DNA from: an uncultured Clostridia bacterium
GTDB taxonomy: Bacteria; Bacillota; Clostridia; TANB77; CAG-508
Assembly (NCBI GenBank): GCA_948735595.1
Contig: CAPXSA010000012.1
Location: 62,001-126,000 of the forward strand
DNA length: 64,000 nt
Reading direction: 5' to 3'
Shown here: piece after piece, positions 19,147 through 31,139 of the stretch
Numbering within the stretch: position 1 is the stretch's first letter
How the letters are laid out: the number at the start of each line of letters is the position of its first letter
Translations under genes and position numbers: made by a program
The notes under the pieces: generated by a model
Databases searched by the model: none
Told to the model about the DNA's origin: nothing
The model's input: the letters and a program-made list of their open reading frames with translations, nothing else

Positions 19147-19873
19147 ATGATTATAATAAATAAAAAAAGATTAATTGCAATATCTGGTTTACTACTGATA
19201 GCTATATTTGCTTTTACATTTCAAAAGGCAGACTCAAACAACACAGTACAAACCGTAACTCTACCAGTATCTAATAAAGTTATCGTACTAGATGCTGGAC
19301 ATCGGAAAGCCTGATGAAGGAGCTCAGTCAAGTACTGGTACAACAGAAGCAGAAACCAATTTAAAAATTGCACTAAAGGTACAAAGCTTGTTAGAACAGT
19401 CTGGTGCAACTGTTATTTTAACACGTAGCAATGAAAATGCGATTTATGACTTAGATAAAACTACTTTACGTGAGAAAAAAATATCAGATATTCATAATCG
19501 AGTGAAAATTGGAAATGAAAGTTCCGCAGATATTTTTGTATCCATTCATTTGAACAAAATTCCACAAGAACAATATTGGGGCTGGCAATGCTTTTATAAA
19601 CAAAATGATGAGAAAAGTACAAATTTAGCGAAAAGTTTACAAGCCAACTTAAATGAAGCAATTCAAAAAGAGAATAAAAGGGTTGCCATGAAATTAGATA
19701 CAGTCTATATTATGAAACATGTAGAAATTCCAATTTCTATTGTAGAATGCGGATTTCTATCCAATAAAGAGGAAGAACAGCAACTTCTAACAGATGTATA
19801 CCAAGACAGACTTGCTTGGGGAATTTACAATGGAATAATGGATTATTTCTTAGCTCTAGGAAGCGTTAGCTGA
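19147..19873 (+). CDS. cwlD: CwlD-like N-acetylmuramoyl-L-alanine amidase, +1 frameshift at CGG
   Basis: Zinc amidase (Amidase_3 family); CwlD makes muramic-delta-lactam in spore cortex. 241 residues when C19303 of the in-frame CGG is skipped, close to the usual size. Zero frame reads DAGHRKA then stop; +1 reads DAGHGKPDEGAQ, restoring the conserved DxGHGxxDxG zinc motif. An N-terminal membrane anchor is present (about 7-24), and later motifs VSIHLN and SIVECGFLSN are intact. Its ribosome-binding site is inside a terminator hairpin. Confidence 0.9.
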
Positions 19874-19891
19874 CGTAGAGATGAGTTATGC
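19861..19891. repeat. diverged copy of the GAAGCGA...GTTATGC motif
   Basis: A short segment running over the cwlD stop (AGCTGACGTAGAGATGAGTTATGC) resembles the motif copies at 31799-31832, 53561-53599 and 53618-53656. Confidence 0.4.
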
Positions 19892-19903
19892 TTTGGATTT
19901 TTT

Positions 19904-19973
19904 ATCTAATTAATTATTTATAATCCGTTTGCCTTTGCTGTCCATTGCTTTCATTATAAATAATTAATTAGAT
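19904..19973. repeat. palindromic element, copy B (short form)
   Basis: Perfect 21-bp outer arms (19904-19924 / 19953-19973) enclosing only the right-hand core CCGTTTGCCTTTGCTGTCC and ATTGCTTTC. The core matches copies A, D and F; the arms match none of them. Confidence 0.85.
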
Positions 19974-20049
19974 TTAAAAAATAGTATAAAATTCCACTTC
20001 TTGGAGAGAATAACAGTAAAATGTTAAAAACAAGGAGTGGAATTTTTTA

Positions 20050-23000
20050 ATGGAATACAAAACTTTATCCATGAAAGGAACAATTCTGAATCAAAATCAA
20101 TTAGAAAATTACTTAGAAACCATAGCAACAGACCATAATTTACAAAATACTTCTAGCAAAAATACGTATCCAATTCCAAGACTAAAAGAAAATTTTGAAA
20201 TCATCACAGAAGTATATGGGTTATTAAATGAACATATTAAACTAAAAATTCCCATTCATCCAGCAGGAGAATGGATATTAGATAACTATTATGTAATAGA
20301 CCAAACCGTAAAAAATATCAAACAAGATTTAAGCTTAAAAAAGTATACTGGATTTTTAGGATTAGCAAATGGTGCATATAAGGGGTTTGCTAGAATTTAT
20401 GTACTAGCTAGCGAAATCGTAAATTACACCAATAATAAAATTGATGGAAAAACTTTGAGCCAATTGTTGCAAGCCTATCAAAGAAAAAAGAGTTTAAGCA
20501 TGGAGGAAATATGGAATATTAGCCTCTTTTTAAAGCTTGCTTTAATTGAAAATATTCGTGAGATTTGCGAGAAAATCTATTCTGCTCAAGTTCAAAAATA
20601 TAAAGTAGAAAATATGATAGAAAGATTAGTCGAAAACAAAGAAAAAGAAGAACTACAATTCGATCACTTAAACAATTACAAAGAAAAAGTAAGATCATAT
20701 GGTGAAATGAAATACCCTTTTATTGAATATCTTTCTTACCGACTAAAAAAATATGGAAAAAAAGCATACCCTTTTTTAATGGTATTAGAAGAACAAGTAG
20801 GTAGAATGGGAATGGCAGTATCAGAAGTAGTAGAAAAAGAGCATTTTGATATCGCCCTTCGTAAAATTGCAATAGGAAATTGCATTACGAGTATCAAAAC
20901 CCTAAGCAGAATTAGTATGGCAGAAATTTTTGAACAAATTAATGGAGTAGAAGACATCTTAAGACAAGACCCTGTAGGTGTTTATGACAAAATGGATTAT
21001 GAAACAAAAGTAGCTTACAGAAATCAAATCAAAGAGATTTCACAAAAAACCAAAATTTCCGAGATTTATATTAGTAAAAAATGCTTAGAATTAAGCCAGA
21101 AAGCATTAAAAATAAACGAAAATAGCACAATGCAAAATGAAGATACTACTCAAAAAGAAATCATCACACAGCCTCAGAAAGAACAACATAAGAAAGCACA
21201 CATTGGATATTATTTACTAGACGAGGGAAAACAAATTTTATTAGAAGAACTAACTGGCAAGAAACCTAAAAAAGTTTCCAATACCAAAAAGATAGGGTAT
21301 GCTATTACTGCTCTAACCATATTAACACTAGGAACAAGTAGTCTATTTGCATGGTACTTATATACACAAACACACCAAATCATTTGGTCTGTTTTGCTTG
21401 CTCTTTTATTACTTATTCCAAACCAAGTCATTTGGGTACAAATTGGGCAATACATTTTAGGAAAATTTGTCAAACCTAAAATTATTCCAAAACTAGACTA
21501 TATAGATGGTGTGCCAAAAGAAAGTAGCACTTTTGTTGTTATTCCAACGATTTTAACCTCTAAAGAAAAAGTAAGACAGTTAATGGAACGTTTAGAAGTC
21601 TACTATATGGCAAATAAGAGCGATAACCTATACTTTTCCATTTTAGGAGATTGTAGCGCAGGGAAAAATCAAAAAGAGCCTTTTGACGAAGAAGTGATTC
21701 AAAGTGGACAAGAAGAAGCAAAGCGACTAAATGAAAAATATACAGATGTAGACTTTCCAAAATTTCACTTTCTATACCGTAAAAGAGTATGGAACGAAAA
21801 AGAGGAATGCTATTTAGGTTGGGAGAGAAAAAGAGGATTATTAAATCAATTCAATGAATATATTTTAGGAAAAGAAAAGGACAACTTTTTAGTCAATACC
21901 ATAGAAGATAGAAAAGAGAAACTTCCAAAAATCAAATATATTATCACATTAGACGCAGATACACAGTTGAGTTTAAATACAGGGTTAGAACTCATTGGAG
22001 GAATGGCACATATTCTAAATATGCCTGTACTAAATGGAAGAAAAGACCTAGTTGTTGAAGGACATGCACTATTACAACCAAGAGTAGGAATTTCTCTATT
22101 AGAAGTAGGAAAAAGTCTATTCACCAAAATCTATGCAGGTTCAGGAGGAAAGGACGCCTATACCAATGCGATTTCCGACATTTATCAAGACAATTTTGAA
22201 GAAGGAATCTTCACAGGAAAGGGAATTTACGATGTAGAAGTATTTTCCACAGTGCTAAGCAAAGAAATTCCAGAAAATACAGTACTAAGCCATGATTTAT
22301 TAGAAGGAAGTTATCTAAGATGTGGACTTGCCTCCGATATTGTATTAATGGACGGATATCCAAGCGGTTATAACAGTTTTAAAACTAGACTACACCGTTG
22401 GATACGTGGAGATTGGCAAGTATCTAAATGGCTAGGAAATAGTATTTATAACAAACATGGAGAAAAAAAGCATAATTCATTAACTCTACTATCCAAATAC
22501 AAAATCTTTGACAATTTAATCAGAAGCTTGCAAGAGCCAATGATTATTTTAACCATGATTTATGCTAGTATTTTAGATGTGATTTACTCTATTCAAATAG
22601 GGCCAATTATAGCGATTGCTGTCATTTCAGAAGTTATACCAATGTTATTAGAAATGATCAACCGCATCATTTTTAAAAAAGAAGCGGAAACAGTGCAAAA
22701 AACATTCACGAAAACAATTTCAGGAGTAAAAGCGAGCATTATTCGAGGAATTTTGGCTATTAGCACATTACCAGACAAAGCATATTTTAGTATCCATGCT
22801 TGTATCAAAACCTTATATCGTATGTTTATTAGTAAAAAGCATTTTTTGGAATGGATGACAGCAGAAGAGGCAGAAAAAAATGCGAAGAAAGATATATTTT
22901 CTTATTATCGTAATATGTTACCAAATGTCATACTAGGTGCACTAGGCATCTTGCTTTTATTCATTCTGCCACAAAATATTTTAAGCATTTTTCTCTTTAT

Positions 23001-26000
23001 TTTAGCTAGCTTGTGGCTCATTGCACCCGCTATCATGTGCTACATTAGTAAAGAAATTAAAGTACAAGAGAAATTAGCACAGTTAACACCAGAAGAGCAA
23101 AAATATATATTAGAAATAGGAAAAAAAACATGGCAATACTTCAAAGACTATTTAAAACCAGAATACAACTATTTGCCACCGGATAATTATCAAGAAGATA
23201 GAAAACAAAAAGTAGTACCTAGAACATCTTCGACTAACATTGGTCTAGCTTTACTAGCAGTTATCTCAAGCTATGATTTAGGCTATGAGAACCTAGAAGA
23301 TACCATAGGATTATTAGAAAAAATAATAGATACCATTCGTAATTTACAAAAGTGGAATGGCCATTTATATAATTGGTATGATATTCAAACTTTACAACCT
23401 TTAAAGCCTAGATATGTTTCTTCTGTAGACAGTGGAAATTTCATAGGGTACCTATTTGTAGTTAAGCAATTTTTAGAGGAACTAGTTCAGCTAGAAAAAC
23501 TACAAGGTAAGGGAGCAGAGCAAAATAGCAAGTTAGAACACAATAAAAAAGTACAAGAAGCAGAAACTAGACAAGAAAAACTAACAAGAATGCTAGAAAT
23601 TGCTAATACCACAATTGACCAAACTAATTTTAGAATGTTATACGACGAAGAAACAAGGCTCTTCTCCATTGGTTTTAATGTAGAAGAAAACAAATTAACA
23701 GACTCTTACTATGATTTACTTGCATCAGAAGCAAGACAAGCAAGTTTAGTAGCAATTGCTAAAAAGGACATTCCAGTCAAACATTGGAATAACCTAAGTA
23801 GAACCTTGACAATTTTAAATCAATATAAAGGGCTTATTTCATGGTCAGGAACAGCATTTGAATATTTAATGCCCAATATGAACATTCCTAAATATCCGGG
23901 AAGTCTGCTTGCAGAATCGACTGAGTTTATGCTCATGTGTCAACAAGAATATGCCAAAAAGTTGCATATCCCTTGGGGTATTTCAGAATCTGCTTTCCAT
24001 TTGAAAGACTTGCATAATAACTACCAATACAAGGCATTTGGTATCCCATGGCTAGGACTAAAAAGAGGACTAGCAGATGAAACGGTAGTAGCAAGCTATG
24101 GAAGTATTTTAGCTTTGCCAGAAGAGCCGAAACAAGTAGTAGAAAACTTAAAGAAGTTAGAGCAAAACGGCATGTGCCAAAAATATGGATTTTATGAAGC
24201 CATAGACTATACACCAACTAGGCTCAAAAAAGGGCAAGATTATGCAACTGTCAAAACCTATATGGCACACCATCAAGGTCTTATTCTGCTTGCCATTAAC
24301 AACTTATTCCATCAAAACATCTTGCAAAAAAGATTTATGAAAAACCCACAAATGCAAGCAATAGATATTTTACTACAGGAGAAAATGCCAGAAAATATTA
24401 TTATTACCAAAGAAGAAAAAGAAAAAGTAGAAAAAATGAAATATGTAGAAGACCAAAGCTATACTCAAAAAGAAATTACAAAGCCAGTTACCAAACTGCC
24501 ACAAATGAATGTCTTAGCAAGTGAAAATTATACCATAGTAACAGACAGCAAAGGGCAAGGATATAGCAAATATGGAGACATTTTAATCAACCGATATAAG
24601 AAGACAGATGATGTAGAACAAGGAATATTTTTCTTCTTAAAAAATGTCAAAACCAATCGTATATGGACAGCAGGGCATATGAGTTATTTGGCAAATCCAG
24701 ATAAGTATTCTATTTGCTTTACACCAGCCCAAACCAAAATCACAAGACAAGATGGCAATATCGAAACTATTAGTAAAATTGGTATTTCACCTGATGAACC
24801 GGTAGAGTTAAGAACAGTCGAACTAACAAATAACGGAATAGAAGCAGAAACTTTAGAAATTACCAGTTATTTGGAACCAGTCTTGTCACAAGAAGCACAG
24901 GACCATGCTCATCCGGCATTTAATAAGCTATTTTTAAGTTATGAATATTTAGAAGACACCCACTCTATTTTAGTCAGCAGAAGAACTAGAACACCAAACG
25001 AGAAAAAAGTATTTTTAGGAGCAAATTTCTATACAGAAAGCGAAACAATTGGAGAACTAGAATATGAAATTGACAAAGAAAAATTCTATGGAAGGGACAA
25101 TTTGGGCTTGCCAAATAGTGTCAAGAACTCTAGTTTACTTGGCAACCAAATGAACCTTACCACAGAACCAATTATCAGTATGAAACGTACCATAACAATA
25201 GAGCCTGAGCAAAAAATAACATTGAATTTAATACTAGCAGTAGGGGAGAGTAAAGAACAAGTCATAGAAGAATTGCAAAAATTTAGTAGTCAAGAGACAA
25301 TTCATTATCATCTAGAATTGGCAAAAGCAAAAGTAGAAGCAGCGAACCGCTATTTAGGTATTCAAACCAAAGAATTAAATACTTATCAAAAAATGGTAGG
25401 ATACTTGTTAACATCAAACCCACTAAAGGCCTTGACACAGAAAGTAGATAGTTTAGCACCAGTAAGTAGATTATGGCAATATGGCATTTCAGGAGATTTG
25501 CCAATTTTGCTGATTTCTATTAAGACATTAGAAGAAATCGAGTTAGTAGAAGAGGCCCTAAAAGCTTATGAATATTTCCGTTTCAAAAATATTGGTTTAG
25601 ATTTAGTTATAGTAAGTAGGGAAAAGTATAGTTATGAAAGTAGTGTCAAAGAAGCTATTTTTGCTAGCATCTTAAATAAAAATCTAGGGTATTTGCAAAA
25701 TATCAAAGGTGGTATTTTCATTTTAGAAAACTTGTCAGAGGAAGAATTAGATTTGTTAGAATATAGGGCAAGTTTGAGTTTTAATGGAAGTAATAGTATA
25801 TGGCGTTCTTTAAGAGAAGCAGAAGAAGAATATCTTGAAAAAATAAAAGAAGTACCAAAAGAAGAACCACCGAAAATGGTATTAGAAGAAGAGCCGATTC
25901 GTCAAGAATTAGACGCCGAAAAACTGAAATACTATAATGAATATGGCGGATTTTCAGAAGATGGCACAGAATATCATATTCGTATTCACAAAAATCAAAA

Positions 26001-28315
26001 ATTACCAACCGTTTGGAGCCATTTACTAACTAACCAAAACTTTGGAACCTTAGTAACAGAAAGCATGGGAGGATATACGTGGTACAAAAATAGTAGATTA
26101 AATCGTTTAACTGCATGGAATAATGGACCAGTAGTAGATGTTCCTTCAGAAGTAATTTATATGCAAGATTTAGATACTAAAAAAATATGGTCCTTAGGAT
26201 TTAACCCTTGTCCAGATGAAAATGATTATCATATTACCTATGGATTTGGATACGCTAAGTACAAACATACAAGCAAAGGAATAACGCAAAAATTGGATGT
26301 TTTTGTACCAATGGAGGACAATATTAAGGTGCAAGCCATTCAGTTAGAAAATAACGAATTGCACAAAAAGAAATATAAATTAGTTTACTATGTAAAACCA
26401 GTTTTAGAAGAAGATGAATTGAAGTCAAATGGATTCTTACATTTAGATTTTTATGAGAATGCCAATGTTGTTTGTATGCATAATATGGCAGCTGAGGAAA
26501 ATAACCAATATTTATTTGTATCTAGTAGTGAAAAAATCACTTCCTATACAGGTAGTAAATCAAGTTTCTTTGGAAAGGGAAATTTAACACATCCAGACAG
26601 CATAGACCAAATAGAACTTAATAAGGAAAACAGCTTGTGGCAAGATGGTATTATAGCCATACAATGTGAAGTAGAATTAGAAGCATTAGAAAGCAAAAAG
26701 GTCATTTTCACATTAGGGGTAGGAAAAGATGTCTTAGAGTGTCAAGACTTAAGCTATCAATATCGCAACACTAGCAAAGTTTATGAAGAATATGAAAACA
26801 CCAAAAGATATTGGAGAGAGTTACTTGGAAAAATACAAGTCACAACACCACTCGAATCTACCAATATATTATTAAATGGTTGGTTACTATATCAAGTAAT
26901 TACTTCTAGACTATGGGGCAAAACAGGATATTATCAATCAGGAGGAGCTTTTGGATTTAGGGACCAGCTACAAGATGTTCTTTCTTTAAAATATACCAAT
27001 CCAGAAATACTAAAAAATCAAATTATCAAGCATAGTGAGCATCAATTTATAGAAGGAGATGTAGAGCATTGGTGGCATGAAGAAACGAAGAGAGGAATCC
27101 GAACTAAGTTTAGTGATGACCGATTATGGCTAGTATATTTAACAGAGGAATACCTAGACTTTACAGGCGATAGTAGTATTTTAGATGTGCAAATTCCATA
27201 TATTGCAGGTGAACCACTAACAGAAGGAACTGACGAAAGATATGATTTGCATTTACCATCAGACCAAGTGGAAAGTTTGTATGAACATTGCAAAAAAGCA
27301 ATTCAAGTTTCTCTAGACTTTGGAGAAAATGGACTTCCGAAAATAGGGTCAGGTGATTGGAATGATGGATTTAGCACAGTAGGAAATCAAGGAAAAGGAG
27401 AAAGCATATGGCTTGGATTTTTCCTTTACGAAGTACTAAAAAGATTTATTCCAATTTGCCTAGAAAGAAAAGAAGAAGAATTAGTAAAACAATATGAACA
27501 AATTATGGAAAAACTAAAAAGAGCGCTTAACTCTAACGGTTGGGATGGAAGATGGTTTAGACGTGCCTTTATGGATGATGGTAATGTGCTTCGGAAGTAT
27601 TCAAAATGAAGAATGTAGAATTGATGCAATTGCACAGAGTTGGGCTGTGATTTCAGGAGCAGGAGATAATGACAAGAAATATATTTCCATTCAAAGTTTA
27701 GAAAATCATTTAGTAGATAAAGAAAATGGTATTATCAAATTATTAGACCCACCATTTGATAAAAGTAATTTAGAACCAGGATATATCAAAGCATATGTGC
27801 CAGGAACAAGAGAAAATGGTGGACAATATACTCATGGAGCGATTTGGGCAATTATAGCAGAAACAATATTAGGTTTTGGAGAAAAAGCAGGAGAGCTATA
27901 TAGAATGATTAATCCAATTGAGCATAGTAGAACTAAGGAAGCGGCAACAAAATACAAAGTAGAGCCATATGTTATTGCAGCAGATGTTTCAGGGCAAAGA
28001 AATTTAGCTGGAAGAGGTGGTTGGACTTGGTATACAGGGTCTGCGAGTTGGATGTATGAAACAGGTATCAAATATTTATTAGGCTTGCGTATTCATAAGG
28101 GCATATTGCATATGGAGCCATGCATTCCAAACCAGTGGAAGGAATATTCGATTAGGTACCAATATGGTAATAGTAGATATCATATTCAAGTGAATAACCC
28201 AAATGGTAAAACAACAGGTGTAACTAGCTTTAAAGTAAATGGAGAAGAAATACCAGAAAAGCAAATTGCTTTGAATCATAATGGAGGAATTTACAAAATT
28301 GAAATAGAGATGTAA
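20050..28315 (+). CDS. cyclic beta-1,2-glucan synthase-like giant enzyme (NdvB/ChvB type), +1 frameshift at CGG
   Basis: 2754 residues with a +1 shift at CGG 27592-27594. In order: an N-terminal all-helical region, membrane helices (about 420-470), a GT84-type glycosyltransferase with LDADTQ near 635, HDLLEG near 754 and RWIRGDWQ near 783, more membrane helices (about 840-1000), a glycoamylase-like domain (about 1040-1450), and a GH94-type phosphorylase region with SGDWNDGF near 2436. Zero frame ends NVLRKYSK-stop; skipping C27592 gives the family's LGSIQNEECRIDAI. It would make, cyclise and trim beta-glucan at the membrane. Exact product is inferred. Confidence 0.87.
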
Positions 28316-28320
28316 AAAGA

Positions 28321-28363
28321 AGATATATCGCTTTTACAGAGTTACTTGCGATATATCTTTCTT
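28321..28363 (+). terminator. intrinsic terminator after the glucan synthase gene
   Basis: 11-bp perfect stem AGATATATCGC (28321-28331) / GCGATATATCT (28348-28358), then TTCTTTG. Confidence 0.8.
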
Positions 28364-28457
28364 TGTTATTTTACCCCAAAAGGAAGGAATTATGTTTCTT
28401 TAATAATATAGATATTCTCGAAAAACTCCTTAAAATTTTCCCCTCTGATAAACTATA

Positions 28458-28643
28458 TTAAAGTCCGGTGCCTACGACTGCTACCCCACGGCCATAGTTG
28501 TTGTTGCTAGTCCAGTTGTTGTTATAGGTGAAGGAGAACATACCGCCATTGCCACGTATGAACCCATTGTTAGTATTGCTGAGCCAGGTAGCGTTGCTAG
28601 CGCTATGCCAGCCAGAGCAGCCAGGATACCTATAACATAATCC
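28458..28643 (-). pseudogene. orphan C-terminal fragment of an Asn-rich surface protein
   Basis: A 61-codon open frame on the minus strand without a start codon, bounded upstream by a stop. It contains SGWHSASNATWLSNTNNGF, IRGNGGMFSFTYNNNW and YGRGVAVVGTGL before the stop. This resembles the last domain of clostridial surface or prepilin-like proteins (W...RGG...F.F...). It is clearly richer in GC than its surroundings and Asn is almost always AAC. I see no upstream part and no reverse transcriptase. Most likely a relic 3' end; function unknown. Confidence 0.5.
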
Positions 28644-28762
28644 CTAATGAATATATTTTAGTATAATACAACAGAAATTATTTGTCTAGATTGATATTAC
28701 AAAAACGTTTCATTTGTATTGCAAAACCATGTCAGAAATATTACAAAAATGTATAAAAAAAC

Positions 28763-28791
28763 TTGTGCAAAAAACAGGAATATGATATAAC
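28763..28791 (+). promoter_or_regulatory. promoter for the two-component system
   Basis: TTGTGC (28763-28768), 17 nt, extended -10 TGATATAAC (28783-28791), about 33 nt upstream of the response-regulator start. Confidence 0.7.
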
Positions 28792-28830
28792 TATAAAGAA
28801 TAGAAACGAAAAGGAAGGCGGGTACTTGGA

Positions 28831-29601
28831 GTGGAGGAAAATTTAGGAATACAAGAAAATGAAGATAAAAAAGCTACAGACAAAAAAGTTATTTTAGTAG
28901 TAGATGATGAAAAGCCAATTAGAGATATTTTGGTGTACAATTTACAAAAAGAAGGATATGAAACAATAGAAGCAGAAGATGGAGAAACTGCCATCAAAGT
29001 AGCATTAGATAATAAAATAGATTTGATTTTATTAGATATCATGCTTCCAAAGGTAGATGGGTTAACAGTATGTCAAAGATTAAGACATACACTTAATGTG
29101 CCAATTTTAATCCTATCAGCAAAAGATGAGGAAATTGATAAGATTCTAGGATTAGAATTAGGGGCAGATGACTATATTACAAAACCATTCAGTGTAAGAG
29201 AATTGATTGCCAGAGTAAAGGCAAACTTAAGAAAAGCAGAAGTAGCAGGGCAACAAAAAGAACCAGTGGTAGAAGAAAAACAAAATGAAAAAGCACATAA
29301 TACCATTTCTTTAGGCGAGCTTACTATTGATTTAGATAAATTTGAAGTAAGAGTAAGAGGAGAAGTTATCGATTTAACTCTTAGAGAATTTGAAGTATTA
29401 AAGTACTTAGCAAATCAGCCAGGACAAGTTGTTACTAGAGAAATCTTGCTAGAAAAAGTATGGGGCTATGAATATTATGGTGATATTAGAACCGTAGATG
29501 TTACTGTTAGAAGAATTAGAGAAAAAATTGAAAAAGATACATCAGCACCAAAGATTTTGATTACTAAGAGAGGTGTGGGATATTACCTGGCATCAAACTA
29601 A
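28831..29601 (+). CDS. OmpR/PhoP-family response regulator
   Basis: 256 residues: receiver domain with the acidic pair VVDDEKP, phospho-acceptor Asp in DLILLDIMLP near residue 71 and the switch Lys in YITKPFS, then a linker, then an OmpR-type winged helix (LTLREFEVLKYLA, VRRIREKIE). GTG start at 28831 with purine-rich GGAAGGCGGG upstream; 14 extra residues precede the receiver. It is followed 47 nt later by its sensor kinase. PhoP or WalR-like by sequence; its targets are not visible here. Confidence 0.93.
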   Translation: MEENLGIQENEDKKATDKKVILVVDDEKPIRDILVYNLQKEGYETIEAEDGETAIKVALDNKIDLILLDIMLPKVDGLTVCQRLRHTLNVPILILSAKDEEIDKILGLELGADDYITKPFSVRELIARVKANLRKAEVAGQQKEPVVEEKQNEKAHNTISLGELTIDLDKFEVRVRGEVIDLTLREFEVLKYLANQPGQVVTREILLEKVWGYEYYGDIRTVDVTVRRIREKIEKDTSAPKILITKRGVGYYLASN

Positions 29602-29648
29602 AAAGGTGCAAAATGATAACCAGATAGAATTACAAAAGGAATAAAAAA

Positions 29649-31112
29649 ATGATAAAAAATATACAAACTAAGATAATATTAATTTTCTTTGTTTTAGGGA
29701 TACTGATAATTGGTTTACTTTCTGCCTCTCATGTTATGATGTTAGAAAAGATGAACCAATCCATAATGCAAGAAAACAATGAACTAGAACTTTCAGAAAA
29801 ACAGAAAAGTAAAATGCAAGAAGAAATCAAAGAACAAATAAAGCAAACAGAAATCATTGGCATAATAGCTATTGGAAGTTTCAGTGTCATTATGGTATTA
29901 GTAGGTTACTTTAATACAAAATCAGTTGTAAATCCAGTAAATAACTTAATTGAAAGTGCAGAGAAAATTGCCAATGGAGAAGAAATTGAAATTAATCATT
30001 TAGAGAAAAAGAAAACGCAAATAGATGAATTAGTCAATGCCTTTAGCCTAATGACAAATGAACTAAAACAAAACTTAAATGAAATGGGAAAGCAAAAAAA
30101 GCAAATTGAAACAATTTTACTTCATATGACAGATGGTATTATTGCTTTTGATATGGAAGGGAAAATCATTCACATTAATCCCGCAGCAAAGAATTTGCTA
30201 CAGCTAGATAGACAAGACAATAACTTTAATAGAATTTTCCAAAAATTAAACACAGATATCAACTTAGAAAAAATTGTTTACTTAGAAAATTGGACTTCTT
30301 CAGAACAAAGATTAAATATTGGCGAAAAGTATGTTAATCTACTATTTGCACCTTTTCAAGATGAAAATGATAAGCCAGCAGGTGTGATTGTAGTAATTCA
30401 AGATATTACACAACACGTAAAACTAGATAATATGCAAAAAGAGTTTGTAGCAGATGTTTCTCACGAACTAAAAACGCCAATTACCTCTATTATGGGATAT
30501 GCAGATACACTTCTAGAATCAGAATATGACAGAGAAATGCAAGCAAAATTCTTAGGAGTTATTAGTTCAGAAGCTAGAAGAATGGCAAGGCTAGTAACAG
30601 ATTTACTAGTACTTTCTCGTTATGATAACAAAAAGATAACCAAAGAAGAAGTAGAATTTGACTTAGGAGACTTAACGAAAAAGTGTATTGAAAGGCTAAA
30701 ATTCGAGATTGAAAAGAAAAATCATCATGTAGAATGTTTTGTTACAGCTAATGTTCCACCAGTAAAAGCAGATAAATATGGTATTGAAAGAGTAATTCTA
30801 AATATTATTACAAATGCCATTAAATATACACCAGAAAGTGGAATTATTAAGGTATATGTGGGATTTGTATACAATGATGCCTATATCAAAATTATTGATA
30901 ATGGAATTGGAATTCCAGAACAAGACCTAAGCAGAATATTTGAAAGATTTTATCGTGTAGATAAAGCAAGAACCAGAGAAATGGGAGGAACAGGCCTTGG
31001 ACTTTCTATTGCAAAGGAGATTTTAGACCAAAATAATGGAAGTATTGATATTAAGAGCGAAGTAGGAAAGGGAACTGAAATTGTTATTAGAGTACCTACC
31101 AAGAAACTATAG
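29649..31112 (+). CDS. PhoR/WalK-type sensor histidine kinase
   Basis: 487 residues: two membrane helices (about 8-28 and 74-94) with a short external loop, HAMP linker, PAS domain (about 150-255), HisKA with phospho-His in DVSHELKTPITSI near 272, and HATPase with NAIKYTPESG, DNGIGIP and GGTGLGLSI. The external sensing domain is only about 45 residues, so the PAS domain probably senses an internal or membrane cue. It pairs with the preceding response regulator and is followed by two signal peptidases. Confidence 0.93.
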   Translation: MIKNIQTKIILIFFVLGILIIGLLSASHVMMLEKMNQSIMQENNELELSEKQKSKMQEEIKEQIKQTEIIGIIAIGSFSVIMVLVGYFNTKSVVNPVNNLIESAEKIANGEEIEINHLEKKKTQIDELVNAFSLMTNELKQNLNEMGKQKKQIETILLHMTDGIIAFDMEGKIIHINPAAKNLLQLDRQDNNFNRIFQKLNTDINLEKIVYLENWTSSEQRLNIGEKYVNLLFAPFQDENDKPAGVIVVIQDITQHVKLDNMQKEFVADVSHELKTPITSIMGYADTLLESEYDREMQAKFLGVISSEARRMARLVTDLLVLSRYDNKKITKEEVEFDLGDLTKKCIERLKFEIEKKNHHVECFVTANVPPVKADKYGIERVILNIITNAIKYTPESGIIKVYVGFVYNDAYIKIIDNGIGIPEQDLSRIFERFYRVDKARTREMGGTGLGLSIAKEILDQNNGSIDIKSEVGKGTEIVIRVPTKKL

Positions 31113-31139
31113 ACTATTTAAGAAAGAAGGAAATAAAAG

